Source: Cryptomeria japonica (Eukaryota; Streptophyta; Pinopsida; Cupressales; Cupressaceae). From it: a stretch of 64,000 bases of DNA. The notes beneath the pieces were generated by a model. That model saw only the letters and a program-made list of their open reading frames with translations. It did not search any database and had not been told where the DNA came from. Positions within the stretch are counted from its first letter, which is position 1, and each line of letters begins with the position of its first letter. A program made the position numbers and the translations under genes. The stretch is from assembly GCF_030272615.1 (NCBI RefSeq), contig NC_081406.1:212822997-212886996 (forward strand), in the 5' to 3' direction. Below are positions 12,011 through 25,250 of this stretch, piece by piece.

Positions 12011-13076
12011 ATTTCAATTATTAAAGAAAGTTCAAAAACTACAAATAATTACAAATATCTTAAAAATAAGCTTTAATAAAATCTAAATAATATTTAGTTT
12101 AATATAACATACTTAAAATTTTTTGTAGCCTTCTAGCATTAGATATTTATTTAATTGAAAAAAAAATTTAATATAACATACTAGAAAAAATTTGAAGTCT
12201 TCTACCAAAATCTTAAAGAAAATTGGAAATCTTCATGGTTTATATTAAAAATGCCGCTTTTATTTGCAAAAACAATTGATTTAATTCAAAAAGAAATTAT
12301 ATTATATCACACCTTTATTTTCTTTAAAAAAAAAAAAAATCATTATTTATATGGGGTTGAAGAGGCATGGTCGCTCAAATGACCAGTTGTGCTGGCCTTT
12401 AACGATTCGGTCGAAATGTCCTAAGTGGTAGCCACATCACCAAATTTGACAAATTTCTTAAACTTCTGATTTTTGCAATGAAATTCAATTTATTAAAAAA
12501 TGAAAAAATACCGTTTTGTAGAGATTGAAGTAAAAAATCTACTCATACAATTTTTATGATGTTTTGAATATATTTAATAAATATTATTTCAAAAATACTA
12601 CAAGTAGGTATTTTAATATTCGGTCTTCTCCAAAAGGGTTTTTTTTTAGTGTCATAAATTTAATAGACAAAATGTGGTGGGAGGAAAAAAGTGTCAAAAT
12701 TAGGTATATTCAACTTTAAAATGTTATAACGAAGAAAGTATACATTGAATTTTTTTTTAATGCACCGTATATGTATGTCATCTATTAGGGATATCAAAAT
12801 CAGAGAAAAAAAAAAAAAAAAAAAAGAAGAAGATTTATATTTTGTTTTTTGGTGGGAACTAAACCCCCTGATTTTTAGAAATAAAAAAATTGACTTTAAA
12901 AGTAACAAAAAACATATCAATTCTTGACAATTTTTTTTATAAAAAAAATAGACTTAAACTTCATAAAATTTTACCCATTTCATCAGTTTACATCATCTTC
13001 AAATTCAAAATACAAATGTCACTTCTATGGTATCGAAATTGAACAGTTATTGTTGTGTTAACCTTTTCCTTTATAA
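12011..13076. other. AT-rich right arm of the TIR block
   Basis: After the satellite ends, about 1 kb of A/T-rich sequence with poly(A/T) tracts leads to the right inverted repeat. Near 12350-12440 a GC-richer stretch (GACCAGTTG, TCGGTCGAAATG) loosely recalls the reverse complement of 2720-2810, but too weakly to call. No gene is seen. Confidence 0.4.
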
Positions 13077-13106
13077 AAGTGTGACATGGGTTTGTACTTT
13101 TACCCA
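13077..13106 (-). repeat. Right terminal inverted repeat
   Basis: Ends TGTACTTTTACCCA; reverse complement of 2671-2700 at 25 of 30 positions, with differences all transitions. Confidence 0.55.
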
Positions 13107-16100
13107 TATATATGTGCACATGTTTTATCCCTTGGTGATGTTGTGTAGGAGTGCAGGTACTAGGCACCGACTCCACCTAGTCCCATAGGTTTGAGCATGT
13201 CTCCTTTCCCAATGGTAGTTGATCGAAGGTGACACTAAGGCCCTACCACACCTAACCATAGTCTTTTTCTTTGGTTTTAACCTTTTGTCTTGATTGCATT
13301 ATCATTGGCTAATCTTCTTTCAAGATATGTGGTCTTGAGGATGGTTATGTGTTTAGTGCGTTTTATTCATTTTACTCTATTTTATTTAATTTAATTAAGA
13401 TTTATTATGATATAAGGTTAATTACAACTAATATTTATTTATTGAATTAATTAAATATTATTTATATTAGATTAAGTGTAAGTTATGATAATATTGTCCT
13501 TGTATTTTTTTTATGTGTGTATTTTGAGTAAGAGATTGATTATTTAATGTAATTGTGTTCCCTATTTTCCTTCCTACTTTTTAGGAGGAATTAATTGAAA
13601 AATAATTATGTTTTATTGGTAGAAATAAATATTTATATGCATAAAATAGTCTTAAAGGGATAGTATGTTATAAGTGTATTATTAGTATATGCTTGGTTTA
13701 TATGAATTTATGACTAGTTGTGATTGGTTGGGAAATTTGGTTGTTTCCCATACAAATACCAACTCCCATTTTTGGCAATGGTTTGAAAATAACACGTTTT
13801 TGTTATGTATGGATGATGGAGAATTCTTGAATAATTGCTAGAAAAATTTGGAGTTTGAGAGGAGATTTGTTTGTGGCATTGGAGAACAATATTTGCTTTC
13901 ATTTGAAGGGGTTTTGGAGAGAGCTTTTTGTGAAGATTTGGGAGAGGGTTTTGTGTGGCTTGTTTGAGATTGGTTGGTGTGATTTTTGTGACCTGAATTA
14001 TTGCTTGATATTCTAAAAGTGCCATTCATTTGGAGTTGAACGTGCATGGGTTGGCCTTCCATCTTTTTTGTCTATTTTCTTCTACTTTTAGGTTGGAATT
14101 TTCTTGCGCTAATTAATTTCTATTCATAAATATCATTTGTGGACTTTAAAGGACTATCTTCTCTACACTTTCTATGCCATGGTTTCATTCTGAAAGTTTA
14201 ATGCATTCATTTCTATTTGTTTGATTCAAAAAATGAAGTATGTGTTCTCTATGTAGTTTTTTTTGGACTATTTTTAGTGTTTGGTTTTGTGAAGATTTAT
14301 TTTTTGTCTTTGGGGTGATAAAAAGGTATTTATGGAAAGGGGATTTACCCCTCAAATGGGTTTCAGTTAGATTTTTCTTTTGGGTTGGTCTTTTTGTCGA
14401 ATTTTGAGCCCAGAGTCAGCCTTAGTTTGGCTTCCCAATTCAATTTTTGGGAGTTGTGTCAGTCTGGGTCAGTCCAAGGATTTGTTCTTAGGTTTTTAAC
14501 CTATGGTATGCATTTTCCAAATGATAAGTGATTGTTTTGAAGTGGATTCATGTTTCCCCTTTCATTTCTATGCATTCTCTCATTCAGGTTTGTTGATTTT
14601 GCATTTATGATGGTACCTTGAGTGCATTTGGATAAGAGGCTGTGATGTTGATCATAAATGATTTATGGATCATTTTATGATATGTATTAAATTTAATTTA
14701 ATTTATGTGATGCTTCATATGATCCTATTTTTTTATGTTTCATGTTAAGAACCATTGGCTAGGTTTGGCTACGAACATGTTAGGGGGAGTGGCTTCCAAG
14801 TACGTGTTGGGGCCCAAAGTGGCTACCAAGATCATTTTATTGGAAGTTTATTTAGCAAGTGATAACTTAATTACTTTTTTTAGGGGGGTAAGGTATATTT
14901 CACATTAAAATGATAATGATGTTTCCCCAACTCATGGTCAAGAGTGCTCATATAGGCTCGGGATGAGATTGGGAAGGCCTATTGGCAGACCGTACCTCCT
15001 TGTCCTCATGAGAAGTGGATTCGGTTCCACATGGGTTTCACACGAGAGATAGGGCCAAGAGGGCTACTAGGATCACTCATGGTGATGGAATGTGATGATT
15101 CTCTTCCCTAAGTGTGTCCTATAACCTTAACCTATGTGTCGTGCAGAAGCCTCTAGTAGCTAGTGTTATGTTTGTTCTAGTCCTTGTGATTGTTGCATTT
15201 GTGTGTTCATTGTTTTTCCATGGATATGTTAGTGTTAGGATTAGAGGTATGTTGGTGTGTGTGGGGCCTTATATCATTCTCTCAAGAATGAGGAGTGGAC
15301 CTTTTGGTTCCACATGGTCAAGTGGTTGATTCTTTCATCCATTGGGAATCTTGGTGTTATGTTCATGACTTCATGGATGAACTATGTCTTCTTTAGTTAG
15401 AAGTGCTTTGGAATTAAGATGCAAGCTGTATTCTCTCTTATTTAATATTTCATTCATGTATCTAGAATATATTTCCATTTATATTCATTATGTTATATGG
15501 ACACTCTCTTTGAGAGGAATATGTAATGTAAATTTAATGTAATGATGTTAACTATGTGGTTGTTTTGTGAGTTTCGATAGTACGGTGTTGGGACTGTCTA
15601 TCCCTTATGAATGATTAGGTTCTTAGTGAGAAGATGTTATTTATAATACATAAAATGATATTTCACGAGCATAGTTTCATTTATCTAAGTTCAATTGTTA
15701 TGATTATATGATAATGTGGAAAGTAATGAGGAACATTTGGATTTGGGATTTAAAATGAACCTAGTTTCTAGGGTGATCATGTTGCTTATTTCTCATATGA
15801 TTGAGATCAATATATCTATGTTGAGGCATTATTTTATGCAATGGTTAGTTTAGATTTTCTTCGTATACCTTAGTAAGTGTTAGTGTTGCCTTGTAGTGAT
15901 GTTAGGGTATCTTAGAGGATGTAGGTGTTATTGTTTTAAGTTGTTTCTGCTTGTTCTTAGATAAGCTGTTCTGATATTAAATATTATGTTATTCATTATT
16001 ATAGTTTAATGATTTAATGTATCTCTTTAGAAAAGAAAATTCGTTTGCCTCCTTGAGATTAGTTAGTTGTTGTGTTGTTCTGGGGGGTTCGTTAAAGGGG

Positions 16101-17884
16101 ATTTACATTTCATAAGCCTAAGTCCTATATCTATTGTACTTTCAAACTTCTTCTTCCATCCATCCCTTAGTACACATTCCCTTGATTCCCCAACTCTTCA
16201 ACCCTCATATTTTCAAAATATTTCATTCATTGTTCCTTCCCCATCATACTTGTCATCCTAGTCATACTTCTGTTGAAGTTCTTTCATCTCAATTCCTTCT
16301 ACATATTTTTATTATTGGAGTTTGGTGCTTCCCATTCCATTATACCATTTTGACACCCATCAACATTCATCTTAACCCTTTTCAAATTCTTTAAGACCTT
16401 TAAATTTTTGAGCTTTCTTTTACCTTCTTACCAGATCTTCCTTCCTCAATACTCTAATAGTTCATCACCCCTCTTATGGTATAAAATAAATTCCATCACC
16501 CCTTTAGAGTTTCAAAATTTCTCATCCCTCTTTCTATGGTATATACATTTAATAGTGGATTGTTGAATCGATGCTTGATAGAAATTTGTGTTTAGATGTC
16601 AAAGTTAGATGTGTTCTCATCCTTGGCCCAATAAGTAATGTAGTTCAAAAGAATCCCAATGAATAGATATCTGACAATGCAATCTGATAATTTTTTTTTT
16701 AAGATGTCAAATAATTTAATGCTTTTGTACCATATTTGATGCTCATTCTAGTAAGTGACACTTTTATTCTCCACTATATTCTATAGAGGCACTCTAAAAG
16801 ATGCATTTTATCCTATCTACTATTGTGTATAAATACAACATGCCCCATTTAGGCTAGAAAAATGGGGACCCACCAAAAATTTTGCTTAGCAGGCCTTGTA
16901 ATTCAAGAGATGAGGAATACAGTCATGGAAAAAAAGGGTGATTGTGGAGATAAATGATCACTTTGAAATAGGCTAAATGAAGAGAAGGCTCAAACTTCCC
17001 GACAACCACTTTCTCCTGCAAATGGGTAATTGCGAATAATATTGGATTTTTTTAAAAATATTGTAGGATGAAAAGATGAGAGCAACAAAAGTTAAAATGT
17101 CCCCATGACCTGATGTTCCACAACATTGAATTAGTTAACAAGAACAAGAGAAAGTGCAGGTACTTTGTAGAGGTTAATCATGGAAAGTGTGAATTCGAAG
17201 TTAAGTGCTAGCCAACCTCGAAGGAGAAAAGGTAAAATCACCCTACAAGAGGATAGCCAGACTAAAAGTAATAAAAGTAGGTAGAAAGTGTCACCAGAGA
17301 CAAATGATAAAAGACCATTGGTAGTGTTGAAAAGTATTGCAGAGAGATTTGAGTGTTGGATTGTAGCGTAATAAAGGGTTTGCGTAAGCACTTTTGATGG
17401 CAAAACACGTGTCAGCATCCTCAGAAGGAGGTACTTTGGCCTAAGAGTGTGGAAATGCTATAGTGACCATTAGATATAGGTTTTTTCAAATATCCCTCCA
17501 AATAGGTTTTTTCATGACATTAGCTCACCATACGCCGAATTCAGCATAAGACATGACTGATTCCTAAATAGGAAGTGAGAGTAGTGGCATAAATTATGCA
17601 ATGGTATAATTTCCAATGCTATAAGCTGCATGTAATATATGAGTGGATACATGAGCAAGAACAGAGCATTCCAACGGGTAGTATACTCAGATTCTTCTAG
17701 TGATTCTATCAGTGAAGCAGGTAAGTACCCTAACTTAGCTCAATGAATTTGTACGAATGGTTGTCAATTAAGAATAGAGTAAGACTAAAAGGAAATCAAG
17801 TTTGAATCATTTAAATATTCAGAATATAAGATTCATAGAAATAACATAAGGAATGTAAGCTAGGAAGAACGAAAAAATGAGGTA
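13107..17884. other. Gene-free AT-rich DNA
   Basis: I find no supportable coding region, RNA gene or recognisable element here. Reading frames are short and of low complexity. The sequence around 14750-15120 (GTTAGGGGGAGTGGCTTCC, GGCCCAAAGTGGCTACC) is less AT-rich and may be the relic of an LTR or leader, but no matching partner was found in the window. Confidence 0.4.
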
Positions 17885-20800
17885 ATGGGTACCAAGAAAG
17901 CCGAGTTAAAGAGGGAATTCAAATGGGAATTTTCACAAATAATACCCAATACCAGGTTTTATTTGGATACCCATCTGGGAGATTGCAACCTCACTGATAT
18001 CATCAATAGGATGATGAAACCAATTACCAAAGACGAAGTGAAGAGTATGGGGCAAAGTGGTTTGATACAGGCTATAGGGTTTCTGGTCACTACAGACGCA
18101 CATTATCTAGTCAAGCAATGCATCCAACATTATGATGCAACCAAAAGGTGGGTCATTTATAATCATAGAGTATATGAAGACTTAACACCTAGAGGTTTAA
18201 AATAATTTCTCAGGATTCACACCCCTAGAGGATGGATAAAGAGAAGTAGAGCCTAGGCAAAAAAGGAATTTCAGGAGTCAAGATCAGCATATGAGAAAAC
18301 TATACGCGAAGAGTGGTACATTAGGAAACAAGGAAAAATAAAGGCAAAGTTGCCCACTTTGGTATTAAGGAAGGAAATGCACCTAGATGTGTATATTGAG
18401 ATTACCTATCTCAATAGGATAGCTAGATTGGAGATCAACGATGTATTTCATGAGTGGATGTTCACTTACATCCAAAGTTTGAGGCAAAATAAGGGAACTT
18501 ATGACTGGGCTCAATTCATTAGTGATTCCATACACCATGCCATAGAGGAAACCTCAAGAAACTTCTACATGTCCTCATACATGATATATGCATGTGTAGT
18601 AAAAGAAAACATTCAAGGGTTGAACACTATAGGTCTTTTAGGAATAGAGGTAGGCAAGAACCCAGTGCACACATATTTCTCACAGTTGGAGAAGAAAGAA
18701 TCAATGTTGCATTATAAAGAAGTTAATGACTACTTTATCATGAAGCTTGCTTGGGAATTAGAGGACCTGGTGAAAAGGTGCTAGAGGAAGTAAAGAAAGT
18801 GATCCATTGTTATGGAGGTTGGTATATACAATTATCCACATGGTCATACTTGCGGGCACAAGGATTTTTAGGAAGGCCCTTCAAGTTGCCAAGGTACCCT
18901 TTAGTTTGGGCATGGTTAACTGAATTTTGTAGACAAATGGTGGAATTTCACGACAAGTACTTGAGTTCTCACTGTAATTAGGGTTGAAATTCCTTGTAAA
19001 GATTGGATAATTTGGATGTGAATCATTGAAAATTGCAAAGAAAGAAGAGGAAGACCTATTGGCCAGACATATGCAATACTTCTAGTACACAAGGAAGGAC
19101 TGTGACCCTTTGCACATGATAGAAAGGTATATTGCTATAAGAGTCAAAGACATCCCAGATATAGAAGATTACTGGATGGATTGCAAGGATGAAATATAAG
19201 TGAGAAAGAGAAAGTATTATCAAATGCTAACAATGGTATAGATAAGGCAGTTAGGGATGGCCAAAACATGGATTGAAGTACTCGTAGAGATAACTGAAGA
19301 TGTTGAAAAAATCTTGAAGCCGAATTACATGATAGATAATGTGGAGAAAAGACTAGTGGTAGAACTTGAACCAAATGAGCCAAAATTGGTCTCAATGGAT
19401 CAAGCGAACTAACCTCTCCTAGAAACGACTAAGAAATGGATAGAGGCATATAAAGTAGAGCTAGTGTATAAAGGAACAAATCTCACCATAAAGAGGAAGA
19501 GGAAAAGAAAAGGTATCGAGAAAAATATAGATTTTCAGGTTCACAAAAGAAGTATAGATATGGATAAATTCATAGAACCAGGTACCATGGAAGAAGAGGA
19601 GCTAGAACAAGGAGGGTTCAAAGTAGTCACCATTGACACAAACCTGAATATGTTGGTCAAAAAAAAAAGGAAGGAGTTGGAAGATCAGGGTAGTAAAATA
19701 ATGCAAACCCTCATGCAAGGAGAAAGGGCTAATATGCAAGAAGAAACATACCAAGAGCAGCCATTGCGGGCCATTCCCATAAATGTATCTCAATCCATTG
19801 CATAGCTATTTACATCCCCTCTGTTAGTCAACAACATTTTGGGTGACATAGTTAGGCTAGTTGGGGTCAGACCCAAGGAAGATCTAGGATTGTATGATGA
19901 CTTGAATCGGGTGCTGGAAAAACACCGCAAAGGAAAATTAGAAGAATGGAGAAAGAAGATGGAACAAGGAAAATCAACACAAAAGTCAGTGCATGGAGCG
20001 GAGGCATCGACCAAAAAAATCATGATGGACCAAGTGATAAAATTAGAAGTCTTAGGAGAATCTGAGGAAGGAACAACAAAGGAAAAGGATACACAACATA
20101 GAGTGGATGAGACTCACACTGCAGAGCATGTAAGAGTAGAAGAAAATCCAAGAGTCCATAAGAAAGATCAACAAAACGTAGTGGAAGAAAATGCGAAGAT
20201 GCGAGTAGTGGGGGGAAAGGAAAAACATGTAAAACATGGTAATGAAGAAATGCAAGAAGTCTCGCACCTGAAAGCAACGACACCCCCTCACCAAGAAAAA
20301 CCAAAGGATTTTTAATTCCAATTTCAAAAGGACCCATCATCTCCATAGAAGGAAAACCTCATCAGGGAAGGCAAAGATGAAACCCAAGGGTTAAACAAAA
20401 CATTAAACATAATTGATAGAGGGGACAAACAAAAAAATGGAAAGGAACAAGATGAAGGAGAATCCTTGTAGGTGGAAATGGGGGATAACCCTGATAAAAG
20501 AGAAGGGAGAGGTCAGGGTTCGAAAGAGTCATAAATGAGTAAGAAAGTGGAAAAGGAGAGAACCATAATATAAAGGGACACCATAGTAAATGTAGAAGCT
20601 AGGAATATTATCGAATGGTTAAAGAAACAAAAAGAGCCTAGTAGGCCGATAGAGGTAATTCCACTAGATTTCAACAACTTACTATCAGGCGCACCCCGCA
20701 CGAAGTAGAGAAAAGTGGTTAAAGCCCACTACACTACCTAGGTGAATCCCAAAGGAGAACAAGAATTGCATATCACAAAACTTGTAATTAGAGAGGGTGA

Positions 20801-20953
20801 GAAAGAAACAATTGATCAAGAATATCAAATAACTATAATTCAGTTGGGAAAACCGTCAAGAGCAAAAACAACGAGAGTTACCAAAGGAGTTGCCTTGATG
20901 GAAGAGAGAATTCATATGCATGAAAGAAAGATAAAACAGAAAAAATGCAGATA
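17885..20953 (+). pseudogene. Decayed ~1000-codon ORF of unknown family
   Basis: Long plus-strand open segments join into one degenerate protein. The first part (17885-18780) has globular composition, for example FYLDTHLGDCNLTDIINRM and FSQLEKKESMLHYKEVNDY. A one-base frameshift near 18775 moves to GEKVLEEVKKVIHCYGGWY (18770-18981). After another shift the frame from about 19030 to 20953 is extremely charged, K/E/R-rich and probably coiled coil (KRKRKRKGIEKN, EEWRKKMEQGKS). Several in-frame stops break it. There is no RT, integrase, transposase or zinc-finger signature, so I assign no function. The gypsy, copia and gag-only families here do not contain it. It may be the coding part of an unclassified element or an extra ORF. 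A gag-only LTR element is inserted at its right end (21194). Confidence 0.5.
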
Positions 20954-21193
20954 GATCAGTTGGTAAAGTTTATAAAAGGGATTACCAAAAGGGGAGAAAC
21001 TCCATAGAAAATCCTAGCTCATCTAGTATTGGTGTCTCAAGAAGAAGTTGAAGTAGTAGATTTTGTAAGAAGAAAGGTAGAACAAATGGATGACTAGACT
21101 GAGAAGATACTAGAACATGCCAAATATTCGTTGAAAGTGGCGATAGATAGATACACCACTTGGGGTAAATCGATTAAGAGGATTCATAGGACC

Positions 21194-22390
21194 TGTAGTG
21201 TCATAAAATTGTGACCCCTGCAATTTCAACCATATTTGGGGTCCTCACCTTGGTGATGGCATCTCCTTCCTTAACTGTGACCTATTTCTATATTTCCATC
21301 CCTTCTCTCTTTCTCCTCATGTCTTGTGTTTGCCATAGACTCTGTCAGGGCCCCAAAAATAGGGCAGGATAGGGGCGTGGCACCCTTTTCCCCCCTGGGA
21401 CAAGGGTATGGCACCCCTGTCCCCACCCCTTAGGGTGGCCCCATGTTCGGTTTGCCAAATCTCTTATGCATTTCTTGTCTTCGGGGTTTGTTATTCTTCT
21501 TTGTCAGCCTTCAATGGTTGAAAGTTAATCCTTGAGGCATGCATAAAAGGGAATTCAATATCCTCATTCATGGATGGATGAAAAATGAAAGGACAAATAG
21601 AGAGCATAAGGAGAGGATACAAGATTTCAAGGTCATCATCAAGCATTCAAGTCTTCTTCATTCATCCATTAGAGAAACATTTCAACATTCATTTGCAAGC
21701 ATGGGTGTGTGTTAGGGTTTTGTCATGTTACATGCCATTTCATACAACATTTGTGATTACATTCAAGAAGGAAAGCAATCATCATCAACAAGATACAGAT
21801 ATACAAGGTATACATCTCCATTGTTTGCATTCAAGCATTTGCAATTACTTTCTTTCTAAGTTGATTCCTCAACCGGGGTTCGATTGAGGCAAACCTCTAT
21901 CTACAACCCCCTTTTCTTCTCTTTTCTGTGTGTAGGTTGCAGGTGCACAGTTGTAATTGTAGGTTTGGGCTTCATTTATAGAGACGAAAGAACCCTTTTT
22001 GTTTCACAGATATTATGGCAGACCATGTACATTCCCACCACAGTCCTGATGGATTTTCTCCAAATTTGCAGGGTAGATCCATGTTAGTTTAATTAGCTCA
22101 GATCCGAAGTTACAACGCGATCCCGAACTGGTAGCACCTCATTTCACTCATTTCCACTCTCTTTTCCACATAGTCAAAAAGTCAAATTTCTCATTTACAA
22201 AAGAGGGTAAATCACACTTTAACTACTTGCAATCCACTTAGAATTCACATCCTTGTTTCCCTCGGATTTGGATCTAGAGGATTCAACCCCTCCTTTGAAT
22301 GTAAAGTTCTTCCCAAGTGAAAATCATCCTAGTGGCTTCCTTTCTCTCTCCTAAGTGGGGAGACACTAGGATCCAATTTTTCACTTTACA
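21194..22390 (+). repeat. Element D 5' LTR
   Basis: 1197 bp, TG...TTTACA, ending just before the primer-binding site. It shares with the element C LTR a GC-rich CCCC-type block (about 21340-21430), a GTGTGTAGGTTGCAGGTGC motif (about 21930) and the end CACTTTACA. Confidence 0.75.
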
Positions 22391-22393
22391 TTT

Positions 22394-22408
22394 TGGCGAA
22401 CCCGACAT
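22394..22408 (+). promoter_or_regulatory. Element D primer-binding site
   Basis: TGGCGAACCCGACAT, four bases after the LTR end. In element C the equivalent site reads TGGTGAACCTGACAT; the two differences are both C/T. The tRNA is not identified. Confidence 0.65.
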
Positions 22409-22805
22409 CTTACACATTAATTCTAATTTCTCATTCTTAGATTTGATTAATTGCAATTTGAATTTCAAATTTTTATTTTTCAAGGTTGATCTATTTGTAA
22501 ATTTTAGAGGTTAATTGCATAAAAACCCTAATTTTTCATTTTGAGAAAATTAATCTTGTGAGGTGCAAAATTTTAATTGCTTATATTAGATCTGATTTCT
22601 ATTTCAAAATTGCAATTCAAATCTATTTCTTTATTATGAAAATTCAGTGGTTAAATTATAAAACGCTAATTTCTAAGATTCTTCTATTTTTGACCTTTGA
22701 CTGCAAGTTTGACCGATCTAGACATCTCCAAATCAACTTTTTTTTGGGTTCTGCATCAAAATCATAATCTCTATCATCCTTGAAAATTTCAAAAAAAGTT
22801 GGTCA

Positions 22806-22860
22806 GACTGTGTGCATTCACGCCACAGTCATTGTCTTTTTTCCCGAAATTTTGGGAGAC
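22806..22860 (+). other. Leader hairpin and inverted repeat of element D
   Basis: GACTGTG (22806-22812) pairs with CACAGTC (22824-22830) over a short loop, followed by a degenerate CCGAAATTTTGGG palindrome near 22845. The same module is present twice in the leader of element C with a changed but still paired stem. Confidence 0.6.
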
Positions 22861-23047
22861 GGAATTGGCTGTATTTTTTCTGTTCAAATCTAGAAAATCA
22901 GCGTACTTTATTAATTTTAAAACTCTCTAAGGTCGAGCACAAATTCAAATTTCATCAAATTCACATCTTAAAATTAATCTTCATAAAAAGGTCCTAATTT
23001 TAGATTTGCTTTTCTAGTAAGTTCAGGTTACATTTAAGAGACTTTTA

Positions 23048-24174
23048 ATGGCAATTAATAAATTGGATTTACTTGCTCTTTCACATGTGCTTATATTAAT
23101 TTTGGCATATATTTATCATGTTTCGGATAAGAGTTTCTTCCACTTTCTCTTGCTTCTCTTTCTTCATGGCACTTGGTCATATTGTGTTGTTAGGATTTCA
23201 CAATTATTAGATCTCAAAGCTTTCATGTATCATTTATGTTGCATTATGGTGATGTTAACAAAATGCATTTCCTATGTTAATCATCTTAAAGCTTTTGTAG
23301 ATCCTAAACCTAGAGATCCCAATATTTTTACCTCTCCTAGGGTATCTTGTGTAAAATAAATAAGATCTAATGCTTTACCTAATGATCTTTCTACAAGAGA
23401 GCAAGCATTGGAAAGTAATGTGGATCAATCTTCTTCTTCTCCACATACCCTTGAGAAAAGGGGGCAATATGACAACATCAACATTCTTACATCTTTAGAT
23501 CCTCCTTATTATCCTAGGACCTATCTTCAACATCAAAGTCTATATAGAGAAGATGATGCCGTGCATTTTATTCATGACCTTTCTCCTCGCATAGAAATCA
23601 CTAAAAATGAGCTTTTAGATGATGAGGATATTCTTCCCCAATCTTCCAAAAAGGATAAGATTGATAAAGGCAAAGAGATTCTCATTCCACATGATACTCC
23701 TCCTTCATCTACATATCCTTTTTTGCTTCCTTACACATCAGATTTCAAATAAATTCATGATCTTGTTCCTCCATCTAGTCAATTGCAACATTCTTATAGT
23801 CGTGGATTTCAACTAATTACAAAACAAGGTTTTAAATGACAGGGAATTGGGAAATTTGAGCGTGGAATTTGTGTCCCTATAAATCCTCCTACACAAACTA
23901 CTAAAGAGGCCTAGGAAGTGGTACCCCTCTTTCTATGGATGAATTCCTTAGGCTTCAAAACTTCAAAGATTACCTTCAAAAGAAACAAATCAAGAGAGCC
24001 CGCAAGAATGCTTCTTCTTCAAAGCATCCTTTTTGTTCATTTCATCAAACCTATGACCATAATGCTGATGATTGCTCCGATTTTAAAAAATATATTCAAC
24101 ATGGCATAGATAATGGCCAAATTAGAATCATAGATAATAAAACTCCTTCTTCTAACAAACCTTCTTCTTCATGA
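23048..24174 (+). pseudogene. Element D gag-type polyprotein remnant
   Basis: Open segments 23048-23359 and 23408-23752 share a frame across a TAA. The frame then shifts and continues to 24174. The head is very hydrophobic (LILILAYIYHV, FLLLLFLHGTW), an unusual start for gag that may simply be decay. Near 23800-23880 a G-patch-like pattern is visible (RGFQLITKQGFK then GIGKFERG, with a stop between). Near 24025-24090 is a CHHC knuckle, CSFHQTYDHNADDC. G-patch plus knuckle places it with gag/protease regions of Ty3/gypsy-derived elements. No RT or integrase follows, and the last 490 bp before the copia insertion contain only broken codons. Confidence 0.5.
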
Positions 24175-25250
24175 GAATATGATATTTACCATCCTGATAG
24201 ATTAGCTGCAAGAATATATTGGAGGTTGAAATATGACAAGAATATTTCCTTTCCTCCTCAAAATAAAAATAAAAATCTTAAGAAAGTGAAAGGTATTGAA
24301 TATTGAATTTTTCATGATTTATATTCATATTCTATTAGAAAATGTGATGCATTTAAGAAATTTGTTCAACTACAATATGATCTTGCACACATTTGTCTCA
24401 CAGAAGATCTAGCTGTCTTTCTTGGTAAAAACATCATGCCTTAGCACTTCCTTTCCCTTCATGTTTCTCTTCACCCTATGGAATAATTAGCTCATTTATT
24501 GGGAGCTCTTTATCATTAGTGGTGGTATTGTTTCACATTAACATACTTTGGGGTAGCAACATGAAGTCTATTTCTCTTCTTCTTTCTATAAATTTATCTC
24601 TATCTTTGTGCATTATTCATTATTAGATCTCTTTTCTTGCACATGACTATTTCAATATGAGAATATTGTTGGCATTATGTGAACCGGTATGAGGACATGA
24701 TGACATTGTATGTTGTCATTGATGTCAATATGCTGAAGAGGAGAGAACCGGTATATGTGAGAACTGGTATGTTACCAAGAACTGGTATATGTGAGAACTG
24801 GTATAACACTGTGAATCGGCATTTGTGCAAAAGTGAAGTGGTGTGTTTGTTTAAGGTGAATTGGCATGTGGTTATGGGAATGGGCACATGGAAGCTTTGT
24901 ATGACTACCAGTTGGTAGTCTCAACTTCAGGGTTTCCGGTTGAAGTGCCTCAAGCCTGTGTGACTCAATCAGTGACTTTGTGTGATGGGTTAGCATTGTA
25001 ATGAAGAACGGATCATGTTGCCACGTCAGCCTTGTGCACGTGAAGGATCTTGCATGAAGGAGATTGTTCCTATCTACCTTAGGAATGTGCAAAGTCTGTA
25101 AATGGTGATAATGCATGATGGGTTATCAGCCACCATGAAATCGGTGAAAAATGAATGATGGAGAACGTCTTGAGATTCGTTCAAGATTGTTGCATTTAAT
25201 GCAATGTGCTCAACGGTCAGGATTGAACCATTTGAATTGCTTAACCTAAT

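Larger units (their letters stand above)
2671..13106. mobile_element. Putative TIR-bounded composite block carrying a satellite array
   Basis: The 14-mer TGGGTAAAAGTACA at 2671-2684 recurs as its exact reverse complement at 13093-13106. Extended to 30 bp the two ends match at 25 positions, and all five mismatches are transitions. Between them lies the palindromic satellite plus three later LTR-element insertions. No transposase is visible. No target duplication can be called because both flanks are simple TA/CA repeats. A non-autonomous DNA transposon that captured or amplified the satellite is the simplest reading; superfamily is undetermined. Confidence 0.45.
21194..24666 (+). mobile_element. 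Element D: old gag-only LTR retrotransposon, 5' part
   Basis: The 5' LTR begins TGTAGTGTCATAAAATTGTGAC, closely like element C (TGTAGCGTCCTAAAATTGTGAC), and is followed by the same kind of primer-binding site and leader. Coding remnants are heavily decayed. No 3' LTR is seen because a copia element is inserted at 24667. It is an older relative of element C. Confidence 0.75.

Noticed and set aside
13714-14062. Two minus-strand ORFs of 74-103 codons
   Set aside because: Isolated, composition-driven, no motif and no promoter or splice context.
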